Source: SXXH01 sp041165735 (GTDB lineage Bacteria; Planctomycetota; UBA1135; GCA-002686595). From it: a DNA stretch of 42,948 nucleotides. Each line of letters starts with the position of its first letter. The first letter of the stretch is position 1. Positions 17,410 through 25,970 of the stretch are shown here, piece by piece. A program made the position numbers and the translations under genes. The DNA lies in the NCBI GenBank assembly GCA_046341775.1, contig JBKDQQ010000198.1:1-42948 (forward strand). Reading direction: 5' to 3'. The notes under the pieces were generated by a model. It saw nothing but the letters and a program-made list of their open reading frames with translations, made no database searches and was not told where the DNA came from.

Positions 17410-17539
17410 GCGGGGCCGGCGCCGGGCGCCCGTCCTGCAGTGCGGAGGGACGGTCCCGCCCCGGTGTGGCCCGAGGCGCAGTCCGGACCGGGGACGGCGC
17501 CGCAAGCACGGGATTGGCAATTACTTATGGCGCATTTTC

Positions 17540-17568
17540 TTGGCCGCCCACGACCCCTGTGGAAGAAT
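17540..17568 (+). promoter_or_regulatory. candidate sigma-70-type promoter for apt
   Basis: TTGGCC (17540-17545), 17-bp spacer, AAGAAT (17563-17568), each matching four of six consensus bases, in an AT-richer patch. It would give a leader of about 75 nt. Confidence 0.4.
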
Positions 17569-17650
17569 CTTCTCAAGGGGTGGGAAAGCCCCGACGAAAA
17601 CAAGCGTGCACCACCTTTCCCCCGCGCGCCATCGTCCGGCCGCGGAGACA

Positions 17651-18181
17651 GTGGAGCGCCCGGGCAGCATCGTGATCCAGAGCTACATCCGCGACATCCC
17701 CGACTTCCCGAAGAAGGGGATCATCTTCAAGGACATCACGCCGCTCCTGCAGAGCCCCGATGGCTTGCAGATGGCGATCAAGGGCCTCGCGCAAGCAGTC
17801 GATCCGGCGAGCTACGACGTCGTCGTGGGCATCGAGTCGCGCGGCTTCATCTTCGGCACCGCGGTCGCCCACCACCTCAAGAAGGGCTTCGTGCCCATCA
17901 GGAAGCCCGGCAAGCTGCCGTCCAAGACGGCCTCCGAGGCCTACGAACTCGAATACGGCACGGACAAGATCGAGATCCACCTCGACGCGGTCCGTCCCGG
18001 ACAGGGCGTGCTGCTGATCGACGACCTGCTCGCCACGGGCGGGACGATGTCGGCGGCGCTCAACCTCGTGCGCAGGATCGGCGGTCGGCCGGTCGCCTGC
18101 GCCTTCGTGATCGAGTTGTCGTTCCTCGAGGGGCGCAAGCGCCTCGGCGACATCGCGGTCCATTCGCTGATGAAAGTCTGA
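17651..18181 (+). CDS. apt: adenine phosphoribosyltransferase
   Basis: 176 residues from a GTG at 17651, preceded by GGAG; a second in-frame GTG at 17672 is possible. No ATG fits the family N-terminus. Conserved blocks are IRDIPDFPKKGIIFKDITPLL, GIESRGFIFG, FVPIRKPGKLP and the PRPP loop VLLIDDLLATGGTM. The enzyme converts adenine and PRPP into AMP in purine salvage, in the cytoplasm. It is followed 26 bp later by a sigma-factor gene on the same strand. Length is close to that of known Apt proteins. Confidence 0.95.
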   Translation: MERPGSIVIQSYIRDIPDFPKKGIIFKDITPLLQSPDGLQMAIKGLAQAVDPASYDVVVGIESRGFIFGTAVAHHLKKGFVPIRKPGKLPSKTASEAYELEYGTDKIEIHLDAVRPGQGVLLIDDLLATGGTMSAALNLVRRIGGRPVACAFVIELSFLEGRKRLGDIAVHSLMKV

Positions 18182-18207
18182 CTGCGCGCGAGCGCGAGGC
18201 GTCTACC

Positions 18208-19068
18208 ATGGTTGGCAGGAAGATCGCGGAGGCCGAAGTGAAGGATCCCAAGAAGGCGGGTCGCAAGAACGAAGTCGACCTGGGCTCCCTGCAGACCGAG
18301 GACATCTGGGCGCTCTACCACAAGGCGCGCGCCAAGAAGCAGCCGGCCGAGCTGGAGAAGCTGCGCAACGCGCTGCTCGAACGCCACCAGCCGCTCGTGC
18401 GCTACATCGCCGAGCGCCTGCTGCAGACCCTGCCCAAGTCGATCGAGCTCGACGACCTCGTCAGCTGGGGCAACTTCGGCCTGATGGACGCCATCCGTGG
18501 CTTCGAGCCCGAGCGCAACATCAAGTTCAAGACGTACTGCACGACGCGCATCCGCGGCGCGATCCTCGACCAGTTGCGCTCGCAGGACTGGGTGCCGCGC
18601 CTCGTGCGCCTCAAGGCCGGCAAGATCGACCGCGCGCTGCAGAAGCTCACGGGCGAGTACGGCCGCGAGCCCACCCACGCCGAGCTGGCCGACGCGTTGC
18701 AGATGGACCACGACGAGCTGCTGGCCGAGATGGAAGGCGCCAGCGCCAAGGCGGTCTTCTCGCTCTCGGAGAAGTGGGACGATCGCGACGACGACAGCGC
18801 GGTGGAGAAGGTCGACGTCCTCGAGGACAAGAAGAGCATCGACCCCATCGGCGAGCTGCACAAGCGCGACATGATGCTCTACCTGACGAAGTCCTTGACG
18901 CACAAGGAGCGCTTCATCATCGAGCAGTACTACCAGGTCGGCCACACCATGCGCGAGATCGGCGAGATGCTGCAGCTGACCGAGAGCCGCGTGTGTCAGA
19001 TCCACAGCAACGTCATGTCGCGCATGAAGGACATGCTGGGACAGCGGGACGGCACGATGCTGCAGTGA
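18208..19068 (+). CDS. FliA/WhiG-type RNA polymerase sigma factor
   Basis: 286 residues. Region 2 contains LVRYIAERLLQTLPKSIELDDL, WGNFGLMDAIRGFEPER and FKTYCTTRIRGAILDQLR, the pattern of sigma-28 group sigma factors. Region 3 (KIDRALQKLTGEYGREPTH) and region 4.2 (MREIGEMLQLTESRVCQIH) are complete. About 40 charged residues precede the core. In other bacteria this type directs flagellar, motility or developmental genes, but no flagellar gene is in this window, so the regulon here is unknown. It is probably co-transcribed with apt and is followed by a long hairpin. Confidence 0.93.
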   Translation: MVGRKIAEAEVKDPKKAGRKNEVDLGSLQTEDIWALYHKARAKKQPAELEKLRNALLERHQPLVRYIAERLLQTLPKSIELDDLVSWGNFGLMDAIRGFEPERNIKFKTYCTTRIRGAILDQLRSQDWVPRLVRLKAGKIDRALQKLTGEYGREPTHAELADALQMDHDELLAEMEGASAKAVFSLSEKWDDRDDDSAVEKVDVLEDKKSIDPIGELHKRDMMLYLTKSLTHKERFIIEQYYQVGHTMREIGEMLQLTESRVCQIHSNVMSRMKDMLGQRDGTMLQ

Positions 19069-19084
19069 GCGGCCATCGGCCCAC

Positions 19085-19137
19085 GGAACCGCCGGACGGC
19101 GCGCGGAGGATCGCCTCCACGCGCCGTCCGGCGTTCC
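19085..19137. terminator. long bidirectional hairpin between convergent genes
   Basis: A perfect 14-bp GC-rich stem (19090-19103 with 19120-19133) continues after one mismatch into GGAGG/CCTCC with an ATCG loop, and GGAA/TTCC flank it. It sits between the sigma-factor stop and the convergent gene end at 19159. There is no U-run. Confidence 0.75.
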
Positions 19138-19158
19138 ATGGCCGGCCTTCCGGCCGCG

Positions 19159-22100
19159 TCAGCGCGGATCCTGCAGCCGCGCGCCCAGGCGCGCGGCGAC
19201 GGCCTCGTTGGGCGTGCCGTCGGGGTTGAGCAGCCCGTTGTCGACGAGGATGCGGCGCACCTCGGGACGCAGGCCGGTCCCGTAGACCTCGCCGCGCGTC
19301 GTCGGGCGGAAGCTGGTGTTCGGCGCGATGGTGGGCATGTCCGCGTATCCGCGGCGCACGCCTTGGACGACGTAGCTGAACTCCACGTCGCGGTCGGCCC
19401 GGACCAGCACGGACTCGAGGTCGACCGACTCGTACCAGATCTGCGCGCGACCCTTGGCGGTCAGCATGACCGACAAGCCGTGGGACTCGCTGGCGAGGCG
19501 GAAGTCCTCCGGCACGGCGATGCGCGCGACCCCCTCAACGACCTTGGCCGTGCCGCGGAAGTAGGTGCCGGACTCGTTGCCCTCGAGGCAGTAGAAGCGG
19601 ATCTCCTTGGTGGGATCCTCGGGGTGCGGCTGCACGAAGCTCTTGGCGCCGGTGACGCCCAGGTTGCCGTCGGCGAACAAGCCGAAGCCGTTGGCCGAGT
19701 TCGTCCGGCCGCGCACGCCCACGGCCCATCCGCCCGACGCGAGCGCCTCGCCCAGCACCGCGGTGCCCATGTCGGCGTTGTTCGTCGACAAGATGGTCGT
19801 GGCCTGTCCCTGCGCCGCGCTGTGCGTGGCGCGCACGGCGTGCCCTTGGGCCGCGGCGGCTTCGGCCTGCAAGGCGCTGGCGACGCCCGTGGTCGAAGTC
19901 GCCTGCGCGCGCACGCCGACGCCCTGCGCCGAATCGCTGCGGCCCTCGAGGCCCGCCGCCTGGCCGGAGGCGGCGAGCGCGTGTCCGCGCACGGCGACGC
20001 CGTCGTTGCCCGTGGCCTGCGCGTCGATCGTCGCGAAGCCCGAGCCCACGTCGACGAAGCGATCGGCCAGGTCCGCGCCGGAGACGGATCCGTCGAGGAT
20101 CTCGCTCGAGTCGATGTTCGCGCCGAGGCGCGAGAACTCGCTCGAGTCGAAGCCGTCGAACAAGTCGGCGTTCAGCCGCTCGACCTTGCTCGTGCTCTGG
20201 ACGACCAGCGGCGCGGTGCCCTGCAGCGCGTTGGAGGCGAGTTGGCCGCCGGTGATCGAGCCGCTGGTCGTCACCTGCCGGTTGCCGAAGTTGGGCGAGA
20301 TCTTGGCGCCCGAGATGTTGGCCCAGCCGGCGATGTCGGCGTCGCTGATCGAGCCGTCCTCGATCTTCTGCGAGTTGACCGCGCCGTCCTGCAGCTGCCA
20401 CGCCGCCACGGCGTTGGCTTGCAGGTGCGCGGAGCCGACCTGGCTCGCGCCGATGTCGACGCCCTGCACGGCGCCGTCCTGGATCTCGCCCGAGTCGATG
20501 GTCTGGCCGAGGCGCGAGAACTCGCTCGAGTCGAAGCCGTCGATCGAGTCCGCGTTCAAGTTGACGACCTTGGTCGTCGAGTTGACCGCGATCGGCGCGA
20601 CGCCGCTCGTGGCGGTCGACACCAGTTGCGATCCGCTCAACTTGCCGGCCGTCTGGACGTCCTGCGAGCCGAACTGCGCCTGGATCTTGGTGCCCGAGAT
20701 GCCCGCGTCGGCGGCGATGTCGAGGTTCGTGATGGCTCCGTCGGCGATGTGCGGCGCGCCGATCACGCCGTTGCCGAGCTTGCTGGAGTCGATCGCGCCC
20801 GAAGCGATCTTGGCCGAAGTCACCGAACCGGCGGCCAGTTGCTGCGTGCCCACCGCGCCTTCGGCGAGGTCGAGCGCCGTGACGCCGCCGTCGGCGATGG
20901 CCGGCGAACCGACCGCCCCCACGGCCAGCTCGACCGCGTCGACCACCTGGCCGAAGCGCGAGAACGCGCTCGCATCGAAGCCGTCGAGCTTGTCCGCCGA
21001 CAGGTTGGTCACCGTGGTCGAGGACGCGACGATGAATGGAGCGGCGGTGGCTTCCGTCGAGAAGAACTGCAGGCCGGTGACGGCGCCCGCGGTCGACACG
21101 TCCTGCGCGCCGAACTGCGGGAAGATCTTGGTGCCTGCGATGGCCGCGCCGGCCGCGATCTCGAGGTCCCCGATGGCGCCGTCGGCGATCTCGTTGGCGC
21201 CGACGGAACCATGGGCGAGTCCGCTGCCGTTCAGCACTCCGGGCGCGAGCTTGGCCAAGGTGATCGAACCATCGGCGACCTGCGCCGTGCCCACGGCGTC
21301 GAGGGCGAGCTTGGCGCCGGTGACCGCGCCGTCGGCGAGGTCGATGGTCGCCACCGACCCGTCCTCGAGCTCGCTGGAGTCGACGCCCGCGCCGAAGCGC
21401 GAGAACTCGCTGGCGTCGACGCCATCGAGCAGGTCGGCGTTCAGGTTGTCGACCTTCGCGGCGGAGGAGACGAAGAGCGGCGCCCCCGTCAAGCTCGTCA
21501 AGTGCAGCGGGCCTTGGACGCGCGCGGCGCCGGCGACGTCGAGACGCGCCTGCGGCGCGAGCGTGCCCACGCCCACGTTGCCCAGCGGATCGACATTGAA
21601 GTCCTGGCTGAGCGGATAGAGCATCCCCACCGTCGGGATCGTCGACATGGCGATGCAGTTGTTCGGGTTCGACGAATCGATGATCGTGCCGGCGCAGATC
21701 AGGCTGCTGGAGGCGGCCATCATGCCCCCCACCGGAGTGCTCGACACGCCCGCGCCGGGAGGCGCCGCGGCGGCCAGCCCTTGCGAGCCCTGGCCCGCGC
21801 CGCGCGCGCGCTGCGCGAGGTCCAACTGCACTTCCTCCCACGCTCCGGCGCCGCGTTGGCGCCACAGGCGGTCGCGGTCGGCGTGGGCCAGCAGCAGGTC
21901 CTGGCCGCCATCGCCGTCGATGTCGAGCAATTGCGCGTGCAGGATGGGCAAGTCCAGCTGCAACCCGCTGCGCGCGCCTGCTTCGCGATACATGCCGCTC
22001 GCTGCCTGCAGGCGCAGGCTGGTCGTTCCGAAGGGCGACACGAGCAGGAGATCGAGGCCCTTGTCCCCGTCGGCGTCGAGCCACAGCGCCTGCCGCACGC

Positions 22101-22329
22101 CCTGCAGGTCGGACAAGCCCGCGCGCATGGTGCAATCGTCGAAGCCGCCGTCCGCGCGCTGGCGCAGCAATCGCAAGGGTTGCCCCGCCTCCATGACGAT
22201 GGCGTCGAGGCGTCCATCCCCGTCGGCGTCGCCCCAGGCGAAGGTGGAGAAGGAGGTCGCGGTCTCGGACGGAAGTTGCGCGCCCTGTGCCAAGGCGAGC
22301 GAGGCGAGGAGTTGCAGGGAGAGGATCAT
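19159..22329 (-). CDS. exported FG-GAP protein with phage tail-fibre-like repeats
   Basis: 1056 residues with an N-terminal signal. Residues about 25-175 hold three Asp-rich Ca-binding loops of FG-GAP/VCBS type (DADGDGRLDA, DADGDKGLDL, DIDGDGGQDL). Residues about 290-720 contain four repeats, each with a block like NLNADLLDGFDSSEFSRLG, and three of these begin with a block like SGTKIxxxFGxxxVxTxG; this is the pattern of phage tail-fibre repeats. Between them are pentapeptide-like segments (IADGAI, LEDGSV). The C-terminal ~150 residues (VPEDFRLASESHGLSVMLT, VQGVRRGYADMP) form a separate module. It is probably a surface fibre or adhesin. No phage structural genes are nearby, which argues against a prophage. 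The ATG at 22329 begins the signal peptide. Confidence 0.8.
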   Translation of the reverse strand: MILSLQLLASLALAQGAQLPSETATSFSTFAWGDADGDGRLDAIVMEAGQPLRLLRQRADGGFDDCTMRAGLSDLQGVRQALWLDADGDKGLDLLLVSPFGTTSLRLQAASGMYREAGARSGLQLDLPILHAQLLDIDGDGGQDLLLAHADRDRLWRQRGAGAWEEVQLDLAQRARGAGQGSQGLAAAAPPGAGVSSTPVGGMMAASSSLICAGTIIDSSNPNNCIAMSTIPTVGMLYPLSQDFNVDPLGNVGVGTLAPQARLDVAGAARVQGPLHLTSLTGAPLFVSSAAKVDNLNADLLDGVDASEFSRFGAGVDSSELEDGSVATIDLADGAVTGAKLALDAVGTAQVADGSITLAKLAPGVLNGSGLAHGSVGANEIADGAIGDLEIAAGAAIAGTKIFPQFGAQDVSTAGAVTGLQFFSTEATAAPFIVASSTTVTNLSADKLDGFDASAFSRFGQVVDAVELAVGAVGSPAIADGGVTALDLAEGAVGTQQLAAGSVTSAKIASGAIDSSKLGNGVIGAPHIADGAITNLDIAADAGISGTKIQAQFGSQDVQTAGKLSGSQLVSTATSGVAPIAVNSTTKVVNLNADSIDGFDSSEFSRLGQTIDSGEIQDGAVQGVDIGASQVGSAHLQANAVAAWQLQDGAVNSQKIEDGSISDADIAGWANISGAKISPNFGNRQVTTSGSITGGQLASNALQGTAPLVVQSTSKVERLNADLFDGFDSSEFSRLGANIDSSEILDGSVSGADLADRFVDVGSGFATIDAQATGNDGVAVRGHALAASGQAAGLEGRSDSAQGVGVRAQATSTTGVASALQAEAAAAQGHAVRATHSAAQGQATTILSTNNADMGTAVLGEALASGGWAVGVRGRTNSANGFGLFADGNLGVTGAKSFVQPHPEDPTKEIRFYCLEGNESGTYFRGTAKVVEGVARIAVPEDFRLASESHGLSVMLTAKGRAQIWYESVDLESVLVRADRDVEFSYVVQGVRRGYADMPTIAPNTSFRPTTRGEVYGTGLRPEVRRILVDNGLLNPDGTPNEAVAARLGARLQDPR

Positions 22330-22403
22330 GCCCTACTCTGCCCCGCGTTCGCGCGATCGGACGCCGCGCGCGGGGCCCGCGACGCGCCCGGACGCCCCGA
22401 GGC

Positions 22404-22415
22404 GGAACTTCCTTC
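22404..22415. repeat. GGAACTTCCTTC repeat, copy 1
   Basis: Exact 12-mer also at 22456-22467 and 24005-24016; its first nine bases are a perfect dyad (GGAA-C-TTCC). This copy is 74 bp upstream of the start at 22329. Confidence 0.5.
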
Positions 22416-22455
22416 AGGGCGAGCGCGGCCGCGGCGACGCCGCGCGAAGCGGCGC

Positions 22456-22467
22456 GGAACTTCCTTC
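22456..22467. repeat. GGAACTTCCTTC repeat, copy 2
   Basis: Same 12-mer, 126 bp upstream of the start at 22329 and between it and the RCC1 gene end. Confidence 0.5.
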
Positions 22468-22482
22468 GCGGACCACGCCTCC

Positions 22483-22500
22483 CGTCAAATGCGTTTGACA
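22483..22500. repeat. 18-bp palindromic motif, copy 5 (intergenic)
   Basis: CGTCAAATGCGTTTGACA, with 6-bp arms and a 4-base centre. It begins 13 nt after the stop codon of the minus-strand gene ending at 22514. Confidence 0.75.
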
Positions 22501-22513
22501 GCCGCGCGAGCGC

Positions 22514-24004
22514 TCAGGGCAGCCAGGTCACGCTGGCGCCGTTCGTCAGGTTGAAGCGCGAGTCCGTGCAGAAGGTCGGCGCCGGATCGCGGTACCAGGC
22601 CTGGTAGTGGCGCGTGGCGCCCGCGGCGGGCACGCCGCCTTGCGTGGACACGAGCAATCCGGATCCCGTCGGCGGCCAGTTGGAGGCGCCGGCGACGCTT
22701 TGGACGATGCCGAGGCGCCGCACGCTGCCGGCCGCGCAGCGCAACCCGTCGCCGAACAAGGTGCCGAGGGCCTGCGGAGCGTTGCCTTGGAAGTACAAGG
22801 CCGCGGCGTTGGGTGGCGCGCCCGTGGTCCACAGGCGCAGGTTGTCGTAGGCCACGCGCGCCAGGCCCGCGCCCTCCAGTCGGGCGCCTTGCGGGTTCGC
22901 GTTGTTCGGGCAGCCGCGACCGGGCGCGCCGGCCTGGCATGGACAGGCGGTGCCGCTGCCGTCGCCGAAGCAGAACGGCACGACGATCGTCTGGCACTCG
23001 TCGGGCACCGCGTCCGCGTCGTGGTCCTCGCTCGATCCCGAGGCGATGTCCTCCGCGTCGGGCAGGCCGTTGTCGTTGCAGTCGACGCCCAGCACCACGA
23101 CGGTGTGATGTTCGCCCGCGGCGACCACCACGCACGGCGCCAAGGGCGACGGCAGCGTGCATTGGCCGCGATCATCCGCGCCGAAGGCCCACACGCCGCC
23201 GCCCTCGGCGACGACCACCGAGTGGTAGTAGCCGCCGGCGAGCGCCTTGGCCGCGGGCATCCCGACCGGGATGCTGGTCTGTCCGGATTGGTTGCGCCCC
23301 CACGCGACCACGGCTCCGTCCTGCAACAGCGCGAGGCTGTGGTCGCGACCCGCCGCGATGGCGCGCACCGGACCGAGACCGGCGGGCACGGAGCATTGGC
23401 CGTAGGTGTTCTGTCCCCAGGCGTGCACGCTGCCGTCGAGGCGCAAGGCGACGCTGTGGTAGTTGCCGGCCGCGATCGCGCCGCACGCGCCCAATTCGGC
23501 GGGGATCGTCGACTGTCCGTAGAAGTCGTAGCCGAAGCCGCGCACCGTCCCGTCGGCGAGCAGGACGAGGTTGTGGTAGCCGCCGGACGCGACTTGCACG
23601 ACGCCCGCGAGGTCCGCCGGAGGCGTGGCTTGTCCGTAGTTGTTGCGTCCCCAGGCGGCCACCGTGCCGTCGGCGCGCAAGGCGAGACTGTGGAAGGCGC
23701 CGGCCGCGATGGCGGTGCAAGCGCCGAGCCCGGCGGGAACGACCGCTTGCAGGTAGTTGTTGCGACCCCACGCGCTCACGACGCCATCGAGTCCCAGCGA
23801 GATGGTGTGGCCCGCACCTGCCGCCACGCGCATCTGGTTGGCGAGCCCGGCGGGCACGGTCGCTTGGCCGTAGGTGTTGTCGCCCCACGCGACCACGTCC
23901 CCGGGCGCCTGCGCGGCGGCGCTCGGAGTGGACAGGCAGGCGAAGGACGCGACGAGGGCGGCTACGAGGGGGGGACCGACGCGGTTGCTCGGGGACGAAG
24001 GCAT
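22514..24004 (-). CDS. exported RCC1-type beta-propeller protein with shared C-terminal module (paralog 1)
   Basis: 496 residues. A signal peptide ends near AAAQA. Residues about 40-330 hold RCC1-like repeats of ~42 residues (VVAWGDNTYGQATVPAGL, then AIAAGxxHSLAL), predicted to make a seven-bladed propeller. Next come an Asp-rich linker (DCNDNGLPDAED) and a Cys-rich segment FCFGDGSGTACPC with a following GCPNN, then the terminal module with ALYFQG, FGDGLRC, YQAWYRDP and FNLTNG shared with three other proteins here. GGAAGG precedes the ATG at 24004 by about 6 nt. It is a tandem paralog of the next gene upstream and probably a surface protein; the ligand is unknown. Confidence 0.85.
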   Translation of the reverse strand: MPSSPSNRVGPPLVAALVASFACLSTPSAAAQAPGDVVAWGDNTYGQATVPAGLANQMRVAAGAGHTISLGLDGVVSAWGRNNYLQAVVPAGLGACTAIAAGAFHSLALRADGTVAAWGRNNYGQATPPADLAGVVQVASGGYHNLVLLADGTVRGFGYDFYGQSTIPAELGACGAIAAGNYHSVALRLDGSVHAWGQNTYGQCSVPAGLGPVRAIAAGRDHSLALLQDGAVVAWGRNQSGQTSIPVGMPAAKALAGGYYHSVVVAEGGGVWAFGADDRGQCTLPSPLAPCVVVAAGEHHTVVVLGVDCNDNGLPDAEDIASGSSEDHDADAVPDECQTIVVPFCFGDGSGTACPCQAGAPGRGCPNNANPQGARLEGAGLARVAYDNLRLWTTGAPPNAAALYFQGNAPQALGTLFGDGLRCAAGSVRRLGIVQSVAGASNWPPTGSGLLVSTQGGVPAAGATRHYQAWYRDPAPTFCTDSRFNLTNGASVTWLP

Positions 24005-24016
24005 GGAACTTCCTTC
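24005..24016. repeat. GGAACTTCCTTC repeat, copy 3, also the ribosome binding site
   Basis: On the minus strand this reads GAAGGAAGTTCC immediately before the ATG at 24004, so it serves as the Shine-Dalgarno region here. Confidence 0.55.
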
Positions 24017-24145
24017 CAGGGCACGGAGGGGATCGCCGCGCGCCTTTGGAGCAGTGCATCGACCGTGCGCGCGCCGGAACTGGAGCGATGGCGCGCGCAA
24101 ACGAGCCGCCGGGGCCCTCCCCGCGCGGGGAAGGCCCCGGCGGGG

Positions 24146-24163
24146 CGTCAAATCAAATTGACA
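24146..24163. repeat. 18-bp palindromic motif, copy 6 (intergenic)
   Basis: CGTCAAATCAAATTGACA. It begins 12 nt after the stop codon of the minus-strand gene ending at 24176, nearly the same offset as copy 5 after its paralog. Confidence 0.75.
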
Positions 24164-24175
24164 GGGGCGGGAGCG

Positions 24176-25714
24176 TCAGGGGTTCCACCTGAGGCTGACG
24201 CCGTTCGTGAGGTTGAAGGTGCTGGGCGTGCAGAAGCCCGGGGTCTGGTCGCGGTACCACGCCTGGTAGGTGCGCATCCCGCCCGTGGCCGGCACGAGGC
24301 CGGAGACGGACACCGCGCCTCCGGGCGGCGGGAAGCTCGACAGGCCGCCGGAGCTGATGCGGATGCCGAGGCGCCACACGGCGCCGCCGGCGCAGCGCAA
24401 GCCGTCGCCGAACACCGCGCCCGCGCCGCCGTTCACGACCGTCGTCCCTTGGAAGTACAGCACGGGAGCGAAGGCGCCGACGCGCGAAGTGCGCAGCACC
24501 AACGTGTCCGCCGCGACGCTCGCGGTCCCCTCGGCCACCAGGCGTCCACCCAGCGCGCTGAAGTTGTTGCCGCAACCACCAGTGCCGTCGCCCGAGGAGC
24601 CGCAAGGGCAGGTCGCGGACGCGCCGAAGCAGTACAAGGTCGGCGTGTTCTGGCAGATGTCCGGCACGCCATCCAGGTTCGTGTCGACGAGGAATCCGTT
24701 GGCGACCTGGCAGGCGTCGATGCGCTGGTCGCTGTTGCAGTCGTTGGCGCCCAGCTCCGCCGTGTCGATCACGAGGTTGCCGTTGCAGTCGCGGTTGCGC
24801 ACGACGACGCTGTGGCGCGAACCGGCGGCGACCCCGTTGGCGGGCACGCCGGTCGGGACGCTCGACTGCCCCTGGCTGTCGTCGCCGAACGCCACGACCA
24901 CGCCGTCGGTGCGCTGCACGATGGTGTGCAACCCGCCACCGGCGACATAGGAGCACGCGCCGAGGCCCGCGGGGATCGTGCATTGGCCGGCGTCGTTGCG
25001 CCCCCACGCGGCGACCAGGCCGAAGTTGCGCAGCACGACGGTGTGTTGGCCGCCCGCGGCGATGGACGAGCAGGCGCCCACGCCCGCCGGGACCGTGCAT
25101 TGGCCCCAGGAGTTGTCGCCCCACGCGACCGGTTGGCCGGTGAAGGTCAGCGCCACCGAATGGAAGTCGCCCGCGGCGATCTTGAGGAACGGGCCGCTGC
25201 CCGCGGGCGTGTTCAGTTGGCCGTAGAAGTTGAAGCCCCAGGCGACGATCGAGCCGTCGGAGCGCAACGCCAACGAATGGCCCGCGCCCGCGGCGATGGC
25301 CACGACTCCGGTGGCGCCGGCGGGCACGGTGCTTTGGCCGAAGTTGTTGGCGCCCCACGCGACGACCGTTCCGTCGGCGCGCAACGCCAAGGTGTGCGTT
25401 CCGCCCGCCGCGACCGCGACGACGCCCGCGAGACCGGGCGGGACGGCGGACTGGCCTTCCACGTTGCGTCCAAAACACTTGACAGTGCCGTCGTCGAGCA
25501 GCACGACCGTGTGGAAGCGGCCGGCGGCCACGGCGCGCACCGAGGTGTCGGTGGGCGCGATCACCACTTGACCGTCGCTGTTCGAGCCAAAGGCGACGGC
25601 GTCGTAGACGAACTGGGCCTGCGCGACGGACGCGAGCAGGAGCGAAAGGACGAGGGCGCTCCGGAAGGCGGGAGCGAACACGCGGCCCAAGGCGGCCGGG
25701 ATGAATGCGAGCAT
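24176..25714 (-). CDS. exported RCC1-type beta-propeller protein with shared C-terminal module (paralog 2)
   Basis: 512 residues from the ATG at 25714, which opens a signal peptide (ALVLSLLLASVAQAQ). About seven RCC1-like repeats (VVAWGANNFGQSTVPAG, AIAAGAGHSLAL) are followed by DCNGNLVIDTAELG with Ca-loop-like residues, a Cys-rich YCFGASATCPCG segment, and the terminal module (LYFQG, FGDGLRC, YQAWYRD, FNLTNG). The order matches its downstream neighbour, so the pair arose by duplication. No Shine-Dalgarno site is visible. Copy 7 of the 18-bp motif lies in the coding sequence at 25467-25484, where one repeat reads TVKCFG instead of the usual TVVAWG. Confidence 0.85.
   Translation of the reverse strand: MLAFIPAALGRVFAPAFRSALVLSLLLASVAQAQFVYDAVAFGSNSDGQVVIAPTDTSVRAVAAGRFHTVVLLDDGTVKCFGRNVEGQSAVPPGLAGVVAVAAGGTHTLALRADGTVVAWGANNFGQSTVPAGATGVVAIAAGAGHSLALRSDGSIVAWGFNFYGQLNTPAGSGPFLKIAAGDFHSVALTFTGQPVAWGDNSWGQCTVPAGVGACSSIAAGGQHTVVLRNFGLVAAWGRNDAGQCTIPAGLGACSYVAGGGLHTIVQRTDGVVVAFGDDSQGQSSVPTGVPANGVAAGSRHSVVVRNRDCNGNLVIDTAELGANDCNSDQRIDACQVANGFLVDTNLDGVPDICQNTPTLYCFGASATCPCGSSGDGTGGCGNNFSALGGRLVAEGTASVAADTLVLRTSRVGAFAPVLYFQGTTVVNGGAGAVFGDGLRCAGGAVWRLGIRISSGGLSSFPPPGGAVSVSGLVPATGGMRTYQAWYRDQTPGFCTPSTFNLTNGVSLRWNP
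25467..25484 (+). repeat. 18-bp palindromic motif, copy 7 (in coding sequence)
   Basis: CGTCCAAAACACTTGACA, on the strand opposite the gene. The gene reads ACT GTC AAG TGT TTT GGA here, unusually AT-rich at third positions for this gene. Confidence 0.6.
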
Positions 25715-25970
25715 GGTGCGGTGCCAGGTGTGGCGGCCGCCTTGCAGGACGACGACCGCGATCAAGGTGTAGGTCGGAGGGCGAGATCCTCCGGCGCATG
25801 CAGGGCGAGATCCCCCCATGCGCTGGACAAGATAACCCACTTTTCCGATGGCGTGGTCCTCGACGCGCAGCCCGCGCGCGGAGCCAGGCCTGGTCGGACC
25901 GTCGCTCGACGAGCAGCGCAACCACAAGCGTTTCGCCGGCAGCGGCTTGCGACGGCATGCACCCGCCGGC

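Noticed and set aside
19900..21500. Repeated DNA that could look like a CRISPR or satellite array
   Set aside because: The period is over 200 bp and follows protein repeats in one reading frame; there are no short repeats with unique spacers.
19159..22329. Prophage remnant because of tail-fibre-like repeats
   Set aside because: No capsid, terminase, portal, integrase or lysis gene is nearby, and the protein begins with a secretion signal.
19138..22554. A plus-strand open frame of over 1100 codons rich in Arg/Val/Asp repeats
   Set aside because: It mirrors the DNA repeats of the minus-strand FG-GAP/tail-fibre-like gene, which has a signal peptide and domain motifs.
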